Below are positions 7,018-10,850 of a stretch of DNA of 10,850 nucleotides, in pieces; position 1 is the stretch's first letter; each line of letters starts with the position of its first letter. The translations under genes were made by a program, and so were the position numbers. The stretch comes from Methanoculleus sp. UBA77 (GTDB taxonomy: Archaea > Halobacteriota > Methanomicrobia > Methanomicrobiales > Methanoculleaceae): assembly GCA_002499455.1 (NCBI GenBank), contig DALN01000048.1:1-10850 (forward strand), read 5' to 3'. The notes under the pieces were generated by a model, which had not been told where the DNA came from, did not search any database, and saw only the letters and a program-made list of their open reading frames with translations.

Positions 7018-7033
7018 TACCCGCTGAGCGGTA
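7018..7033. repeat. Inverted repeat CCGCT-G-AGCGG in AT-rich DNA
   Basis: CCGCTGAGCGG at 7021-7031 is a perfect odd palindrome apart from its central base. The flanks TAC/GGTA extend it with one mismatched base, giving a 16-base imperfect palindrome. It is a GC-rich islet inside AT-rich DNA, which makes it a candidate protein-binding site upstream of the mcr promoter. Confidence 0.45.
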
Positions 7034-7065
7034 TGATAAATTTGTTATTCAGTGCAATTGACCCT

Positions 7066-7078
7066 TATCCAACGGATA
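7066..7078. repeat. Inverted repeat TATCC-AAC-GGATA
   Basis: Five-base arms TATCC and GGATA flank a three-base centre, 18 bases before the first TATA candidate. An operator is possible, but arms this short also arise by chance in AT-rich DNA. Confidence 0.35.
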
Positions 7079-7095
7079 TTTAATATTGCAGTCAC

Positions 7096-7105
7096 GATAT
7101 ATATC
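7096..7105 (+). promoter_or_regulatory. Candidate TATA box 1 (distal) of the mcr operon
   Basis: GATATATATC is a perfect 10-bp palindrome with a TATA-box-like core. Archaeal transcription usually starts about 22-27 bases downstream of the box centre, which predicts a start near 7125 and a leader of about 145 bases. It competes with the box at 7130-7137. Confidence 0.45.
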
Positions 7106-7129
7106 CATTCATAGACATAAATAGGAATG

Positions 7130-7137
7130 CTTATATC
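7130..7137 (+). promoter_or_regulatory. Candidate TATA box 2 (proximal) of the mcr operon
   Basis: CTTATATC resembles the methanogen box A consensus TTTATATA and is preceded by purine-rich AATAGGAA, a plausible BRE. The expected transcription start is near 7156-7162, leaving a leader of about 110 bases before mcrB. I favour this box slightly over the distal one because of the BRE-like context. Confidence 0.55.
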
Positions 7138-7161
7138 ATCAGAGAAGGTTACTATCTTTTT

Positions 7162-7174
7162 GTCCCACGAGGAC
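7162..7174 (+). other. Small hairpin near the predicted mcr transcript 5' end
   Basis: GTCC (7162-7165) and GGAC (7171-7174) can form a 4-bp stem around the loop CACGA. An alternative CACG/CGTG pairing overlaps it (7166-7177). If transcription starts near 7160, the hairpin would sit at the very 5' end of the mRNA and could stabilise it. This is weak structural evidence. Confidence 0.3.
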
Positions 7175-7260
7175 GTGCAGTAGTTACCGGCAGACACAGT
7201 CAGCGATACTTTTAGCGTTCACTCCACACTCACGGAATGTATACACTTAAAGAGGGTAAT

Positions 7261-7265
7261 GGAGG
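7261..7265 (+). promoter_or_regulatory. Shine-Dalgarno site of mcrB
   Basis: GGAGG stands 6 bases before ATG 7272 and fixes the mcrB start. Confidence 0.75.
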
Positions 7266-7271
7266 AAAATT

Positions 7272-8576
7272 ATGGCAAAATACAAGGAAACTATTGACCT
7301 GTACGATGATGCAGGCAAGCAGTTGAAGAGTGGTGTGCCGCTGGAAAAGATCAGCCCGCTGGTCAACCCGGCAACCAGGAAGCTCATCGACCTCACCAAG
7401 AGGACGGTTGCAGTCAACCTCGGCGGCATTCAGGAGTCCCTGAAGACCGGAAAGGTAGCAAAGGGCTACGTTCTCGGCCGCGAGATGAACCTCGACATCA
7501 TCGGCAACAAGGACGCGATCATCGGCAAGATCAAGGAGATGGTCCAGGTCGAGGAGGGTGACGACACCAACATCCGCGAGTTCGGCGGCGGCAAACTCAT
7601 CCTCGTCGAGGCGCCCAAGGCCCGTCTGGAGGCGGCATCCACCTACGACGCCGCTATCACCTCGGTCGCAGCCGCGACAACCTATGCGCTCGTCGAGCAG
7701 TTCAACATCGGAGCGTTCGACGCAGCGATGGTCAAGGCAGCAGTCTGGGGTTCCTACCCGCACACGATGGACCTTTCCGGTGCCAACGTTGTGTCCATTC
7801 TGTCGATCCCCCAGAACAACGAAGGTCTCGGCTACGCGCTCCGTAACATCCCGGTCAACCACACGGTCATGATGACCGGCAAGAACGCGATGCAGGGAGC
7901 AGCACTCGCATCCACCTTCGAGCAGGCAGGAATGTTTGAGATGGGTAACGCCATCGGACCGTTCGAGCGCGCCCAGCTGCTCGCGTATGCCTACCAGGGC
8001 CTGAACGCGAACAACCTGGTCTACGACCTCGTCAAGAAGAACGGTGCGACCGGAACCATCGGTACTGTCGTCCAGAGCCTGGTCGAGCGCGCCATCGAGG
8101 ACAAGGTCATTGTCCCCGGCAAGAAGGGCGGCTACTTCCAGTTCTACGACACCAAGGACCCCATGCTCTGGAACGCCTACGCTGCCGCAGGAACCATGGC
8201 GGCCACCATGGTCAACTGCGGTGCCGGACGGTTCGCCCAGGCAGTCTCCTCGACGCTCCTCTACTTCAACGACCTGCTTGAGCACGAGACCGGCCTCCCC
8301 GGCTGTGACTACGGCCGTGTCATGGGTACTGCCGTCGGGTTCTCGTTCTTCAGCCACTCGATCTACGGCGGTGGCGGCCCCGGTATCTTCAACGGCAACC
8401 ACGTCGTGACCAGGCACGCAGCCGGTGTGGCTATCCCGTGCGTGGTCGCCGCAGCAGCCCTCGACGCCGGAACCCAGATGTTCTCGCCCGAGAGCACCTC
8501 GAAGGTCTACGCCGACACCTACGGTAAGGTCGACGTCTTCAACAAGCCGATCCAGCAGATCGCACAGGGTGTGTAA
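7272..8576 (+). CDS. mcrB: Methyl-coenzyme M reductase subunit beta
   Basis: This 434-residue protein has the normal McrB length and is the beta chain of the alpha2-beta2-gamma2 MCR. MCR reacts methyl-CoM with CoB-SH to release methane and CoM-S-S-CoB, the substrate of the Hdr encoded upstream. The segment FSFFSHSIYGGGG (about 357-369) contains Phe360 and Tyr365, which match the active-site aromatic residues of the beta subunit. His377 in FNGNHVVTRHA matches the conserved histidine near the CoB thiol/phosphate channel. The numbering correspondence with the Methanothermobacter enzyme (offset about 2) is from memory of the family. It is the first gene of the operon, behind its own leader and a strong Shine-Dalgarno site. 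The enzyme is cytoplasmic. Confidence 0.98.
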   Translation: MAKYKETIDLYDDAGKQLKSGVPLEKISPLVNPATRKLIDLTKRTVAVNLGGIQESLKTGKVAKGYVLGREMNLDIIGNKDAIIGKIKEMVQVEEGDDTNIREFGGGKLILVEAPKARLEAASTYDAAITSVAAATTYALVEQFNIGAFDAAMVKAAVWGSYPHTMDLSGANVVSILSIPQNNEGLGYALRNIPVNHTVMMTGKNAMQGAALASTFEQAGMFEMGNAIGPFERAQLLAYAYQGLNANNLVYDLVKKNGATGTIGTVVQSLVERAIEDKVIVPGKKGGYFQFYDTKDPMLWNAYAAAGTMAATMVNCGAGRFAQAVSSTLLYFNDLLEHETGLPGCDYGRVMGTAVGFSFFSHSIYGGGGPGIFNGNHVVTRHAAGVAIPCVVAAAALDAGTQMFSPESTSKVYADTYGKVDVFNKPIQQIAQGV

Positions 8577-8593
8577 ATAACACAAGGATACTG

Positions 8594-9070
8594 ATGACAG
8601 ACGCCATATACCCTCAGGTTCGAATCGTATCTGCGCGATTCCTCAGGCCCGATACGGTGGAGCGGCTCCTGAATAGAATCATTCAGGTCGGCGGGATTCG
8701 CCGGATGTCCCTCAACGGACAGAACCTCCCCGCCACCGTTCCCTATGGCCCGGCACGGGGGAAACCCAACCCCCACCCGGACCGTAAGGCCATCCGTGTC
8801 GGAGACCAGGAAGTCCAGCTCCGGGTACAGGTCGGAACGATCATCCTGGAGCTCGAGGACGAGTCGTACATCCCGGCAATAGGGGAAGCAGTCGACGAGG
8901 TCTTTGCCGATAAGGACTTCTCCTGCATCGTCCAGAAGGGGCGGTACATGAAGACCCAGCCGACATTGTCCGACTACGCGAAGTACGGACCTGACGCCGA
9001 CAGCGAGATCCTCGGACTCGTCGATCCGAGAAGGAAAGACGGTCCCGTTATTATCCAGGGAACCAAGTAA
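8594..9070 (+). CDS. mcrD: Methyl-coenzyme M reductase operon protein D
   Basis: This 158-residue protein is McrD, a small non-catalytic protein conserved in mcr operons. Reported work links it to assembly or cofactor loading of MCR, since it binds immature enzyme; it is not part of the mature hexamer. The N-terminus YPQVRIVSARFLRPDTVERLL and the GKPNPHPDRKAIRVGDQEV stretch fit the family. It has no cysteine-rich cluster motif, only Cys113 or nearby in FSCIVQKGRY. AAGGAT at 8584-8589 is the likely Shine-Dalgarno site, 17 bases after the mcrB stop. The stop abuts the mcrC start with no gap. The precise biochemical role remains partly open. Confidence 0.94.
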   Translation: MTDAIYPQVRIVSARFLRPDTVERLLNRIIQVGGIRRMSLNGQNLPATVPYGPARGKPNPHPDRKAIRVGDQEVQLRVQVGTIILELEDESYIPAIGEAVDEVFADKDFSCIVQKGRYMKTQPTLSDYAKYGPDADSEILGLVDPRRKDGPVIIQGTK

Positions 9071-9694
9071 ATGCCAATCGGAAGAGTAACCCAGGTTGTT
9101 GACTGCCGCGAGAGCATGGGGATGGGAAAAGGAGGCGGTCTTGCCCAGCGCGGGACTATCTCCGAGGCCAGATCCCCGGATGTGATCGTGATAGGAATGT
9201 CCCCCGGCCGCAGACACGTCACAAAACCGGTCTGCGACATCACCTCCGGCCTTCGGAGGGAGGGGGCAGAGTTCTCCGTGAGCACGCTCGTCCTCAATGC
9301 AGGAAGCGGGGTCCCGGCAGACTCTCCCGTCGCGGGTCACGTCCTCGGAGCATACTTCGGGCTGACAGAGAAAGAGATCGCCCAGATAGAACAGCACAAG
9401 GTCGCCATCCTGCACCACGGGAATGTCCGCTCCCATGTCGTGCAGAAGGTCAGATTTATCCTTGAGCATGTGAACATCAGGGCAATCGTCGTCTCGCAGG
9501 CCCCGATCGACTTCGAGGACCTCGCAAAAGAGGGGGTCAGGACGGCAGTTGTCATGCCGCCGCCCGACCGGGTGAAGACGAAAGGCATGGTGATGGATAT
9601 CGTCAGCGGTGTAACACGGGGTCAGACGCCAGGCAGGGAAAGATTGGCGGAAGTCATTCGTGCCGTTATGAAAGTGCTAAAAAGCCCAACATGA
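9071..9694 (+). CDS. mcrC: Methyl-coenzyme M reductase operon protein C, activation factor
   Basis: This 207-residue protein is McrC. In the family it belongs to the ATP-dependent complex that reduces the nickel of coenzyme F430 to Ni(I) and so activates MCR. Conserved features are the glycine-rich GMGKGGGLAQRGT motif (about 17-29), Cys12, Cys55 in TKPVCDITSGLRREG, and VLNAGSGVP (about 74-82). The central ILHHGNVRSHV and IVVSQAPIDFEDLAKEG segments also fit. The ATG follows the mcrD stop directly; the Shine-Dalgarno site is weak (CAGGGA at 9056-9061), so translation may depend on coupling with mcrD. Its presence between mcrD and mcrG distinguishes mcr operons from mrt (isoenzyme II) operons, which lack it. 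Confidence 0.95.
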   Translation: MPIGRVTQVVDCRESMGMGKGGGLAQRGTISEARSPDVIVIGMSPGRRHVTKPVCDITSGLRREGAEFSVSTLVLNAGSGVPADSPVAGHVLGAYFGLTEKEIAQIEQHKVAILHHGNVRSHVVQKVRFILEHVNIRAIVVSQAPIDFEDLAKEGVRTAVVMPPPDRVKTKGMVMDIVSGVTRGQTPGRERLAEVIRAVMKVLKSPT

Positions 9695-9700
9695 AGGTGA
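9694..9700 (+). promoter_or_regulatory. Shine-Dalgarno site of mcrG
   Basis: AAGGTGA begins on the last base of the mcrC stop codon and lies 8 bases before ATG 9709. It again combines a stop codon with a ribosome binding site. Confidence 0.6.
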
Positions 9701-9708
9701 ATTGAGAT

Positions 9709-10470
9709 ATGGCATACAAGCCCCAATACGGACCGGGTACATCCAACGTCGCCGCAAACCGGCGCAAGCAGATGGACCCCAACCAGAAGCTTGAGAAGAT
9801 GCGTGATGTGACGGACGAGGACATTGTCCTGATCCTCGGCCACAGGGCGCCCGGAGCCGCCTACCCGACGGCCCACCCGCCGCTCGCCGAGCAGCAGGAG
9901 CCCGACTGTCCCATCCGGAAGATTGTAACCCCGACCGACGGCGCCAAGGCCGGCGACCGCATCCGCTACATCCAGTTCGCGGATTCGATGTTCTTCGCCC
10001 CCTCGCAGCCCTACCAGCGGACCTACACCGAGTGCTACCGCTTCCGCGGTATCGACCCCGGTACGCTCTCCGGCCGTCAGATCGTCGAGTGCCGCGAGCG
10101 TGACCTCGAGAAGTACTCGAAGGAACTCATCAACACCGAACTCCTCGACCCCGCCCGCACCGGTATCCGTGGTGCGACCGTGCACGGCCACTCGCTCCGT
10201 CTTGCCGAGAACGGCATGATGTTCGATATGCTCCAGAGGAGTGTCCTTGGCGAGGACGGGATCGTCCGCTACGTCAAGAACCAGATCGGCGAGCCCCTCG
10301 ACCGCGCGGTTCCCATCGGCAAGCCACTCGACGAGAAGTGGCTCAAGGCGCACACGACGATCTTCCACTCGCTCGGTGGCACCCCGTACCGTGACGACGC
10401 CGAATACATCGAGTACGTCCAGCGCATCCACACGCTGCGGACGAAATACGGATTCCTTCCCATGGAGTGA
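9709..10470 (+). CDS. mcrG: Methyl-coenzyme M reductase subunit gamma
   Basis: This 253-residue protein has the normal McrG length. It is the gamma chain of MCR, which lines part of the F430 and substrate pocket. The N-terminus AYKPQYGPGTSNVAANRRKQMDP, the LGHRAPGAAYPTAHPPL segment (about 43-59) and LSGRQIVECRERDLEKYSKEL (about 119-139) are clear family signatures. The RGATVHGHSLRL segment (about 153-164) is another. The product acts in the cytoplasm as part of the hexamer. It lies 14 bases after mcrC and 6 bases before mcrA. The high GC3 codon use expected for a very abundant protein is seen. I see no anomaly. Confidence 0.98.
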   Translation: MAYKPQYGPGTSNVAANRRKQMDPNQKLEKMRDVTDEDIVLILGHRAPGAAYPTAHPPLAEQQEPDCPIRKIVTPTDGAKAGDRIRYIQFADSMFFAPSQPYQRTYTECYRFRGIDPGTLSGRQIVECRERDLEKYSKELINTELLDPARTGIRGATVHGHSLRLAENGMMFDMLQRSVLGEDGIVRYVKNQIGEPLDRAVPIGKPLDEKWLKAHTTIFHSLGGTPYRDDAEYIEYVQRIHTLRTKYGFLPME

Positions 10471-10471
10471 T
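10464..10471 (+). promoter_or_regulatory. Shine-Dalgarno site of mcrA
   Basis: GGAGTGAT equals the consensus GGAGGTGAT with one G missing. It ends 5 bases before ATG 10477 and contains the whole mcrG stop codon, so mcrG and mcrA translation is probably coupled. Confidence 0.65.
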
Positions 10472-10476
10472 AAGAA

Positions 10477-10850
10477 ATGGCAAAGATTGAGAGAACCAAG
10501 AAGCTGTTCCTGAAGTCGCTCAAGGAGAAGTTCCAGGGACAGGACGTCCAGTCCGAGACGACCGAGTTCTACAAGTTCAACGGCTACCACCAGTCTCCCC
10601 GCAAGGAGGAGTTCGTGAAGGCCAGCCGCGCCGTTGAGATGGACCGCGGCATCTCCATGTATGACCCCGTGCGCTGCCACCTCGGCGGTATCCCGCTCGG
10701 CCAGCGCCAGCTGATGACCTACGAGGTCAGCGGCACCGGTGTCTTCGTCGAGGGTGACGACCTGCACTTCGTCAACAACGCTGCGATGCAGCAGATGTGG
10801 GACGACATCAGGAGGACCGTCATCGTCAACATGGACCTCGCCCACCAGAC
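10477..10850 (+). CDS. mcrA: Methyl-coenzyme M reductase subunit alpha, N-terminal part (partial)
   Basis: The frame from ATG 10477 stays open to the window end and gives 124 complete codons plus two bases, about a fifth of the usual 550-570 residues. The segments DPVRCHLGGIPLGQRQLM, YVEGDD-like VFVEGDDLHFVNNAAMQ and QMWDDIRRTVIVNMDLAHQ are diagnostic of McrA. The alpha chain holds most of the F430 pocket. The axial glutamine ligand and the segments bearing the family's post-translational modifications (N-methyl-histidine, methyl-arginine, thioglycine) lie beyond the window and cannot be judged. It is the last gene of the mcrBDCGA operon, as is usual. Confidence 0.97.
   Translation, partial: MAKIERTKKLFLKSLKEKFQGQDVQSETTEFYKFNGYHQSPRKEEFVKASRAVEMDRGISMYDPVRCHLGGIPLGQRQLMTYEVSGTGVFVEGDDLHFVNNAAMQQMWDDIRRTVIVNMDLAHQ

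Larger units (their letters stand above)
6906..7271. other. Intergenic control region between fwdC and mcrB
   Basis: This 366-base gap contains no convincing protein gene. The first ~75 bases resemble the GC-rich surroundings and contain a possible hairpin (6936-6959: CAGC/GCTG outside, CCGA/TCGG inside). From about 6977 the sequence turns strongly AT-rich until about 7140, as expected of an archaeal promoter region. The last ~130 bases, of mixed composition, form the mcrB leader. Repeats, TATA candidates and the Shine-Dalgarno site inside it are listed separately. No tRNA-like or known riboswitch-like structure was recognised. Confidence 0.8.

Noticed and set aside
7237..7326. Small 29-codon frame (start MYTLKEGNGG) overlapping the mcrB start in another frame
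   Set aside because: It has no convincing ribosome binding site and contains the mcrB Shine-Dalgarno sequence within it. A regulatory upstream frame cannot be excluded, but nothing supports it.
7272..10850. Operon as mrt (MCR isoenzyme II)
   Set aside because: mrt operons lack the C gene; mcrC is intact here between mcrD and mcrG.

Overview
The window is a block of core hydrogenotrophic methanogenesis genes, all on the plus strand, from a methanogenic archaeon. Strong GC3 bias, Shine-Dalgarno motifs of the GGAGGTGA type, an hdr-mvhD-fwd arrangement and an mcrBDCGA operon suggest Methanomicrobiales, probably a Methanoculleus-like organism. The genus is my inference from overall protein resemblance; no search was run.

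Region 1 (1-6905) looks like one tightly packed transcription unit: the 3' end of hdrB, then hdrA, mvhD, fwdD, fwdB, fwdA and fwdC. Gaps are 0-32 bases, or a 4-base overlap, and most Shine-Dalgarno sites lie inside the 3' end of the preceding gene. HdrABC with MvhD bifurcates electrons: CoM-S-S-CoB is reduced and low-potential ferredoxin-type electrons are released. FwdABCD spends those electrons to reduce and fix CO2 as formylmethanofuran. The last and first steps of the methanogenic (Wolfe) cycle are therefore encoded side by side. No hydrogenase mvhG/mvhA genes and no fwdE/F/G/H genes are seen in the window.

Region 2 (6906-7271) is the only sizeable non-coding stretch. It starts with a poly-T terminator just after fwdC, then turns AT-rich. 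It holds a helically phased direct repeat, two short inverted repeats, two TATA-box candidates and a leader of roughly 110-145 bases before mcrB.

Region 3 (7272-10850) is the methyl-coenzyme M reductase operon mcrB-mcrD-mcrC-mcrG-mcrA, with mcrA cut by the window end after 124 complete codons. The presence of mcrC marks it as the mcr rather than the mrt type. MCR makes methane and produces the heterodisulfide that region 1's Hdr consumes.

I found no mobile element, CRISPR array, tRNA, rRNA or obviously foreign gene. No wholly new system is apparent. The points most worth following are the Hdr-MvhD-Fwd-Mcr linkage, the apparently hydrogenase-free MvhD, and the structured mcr control region.
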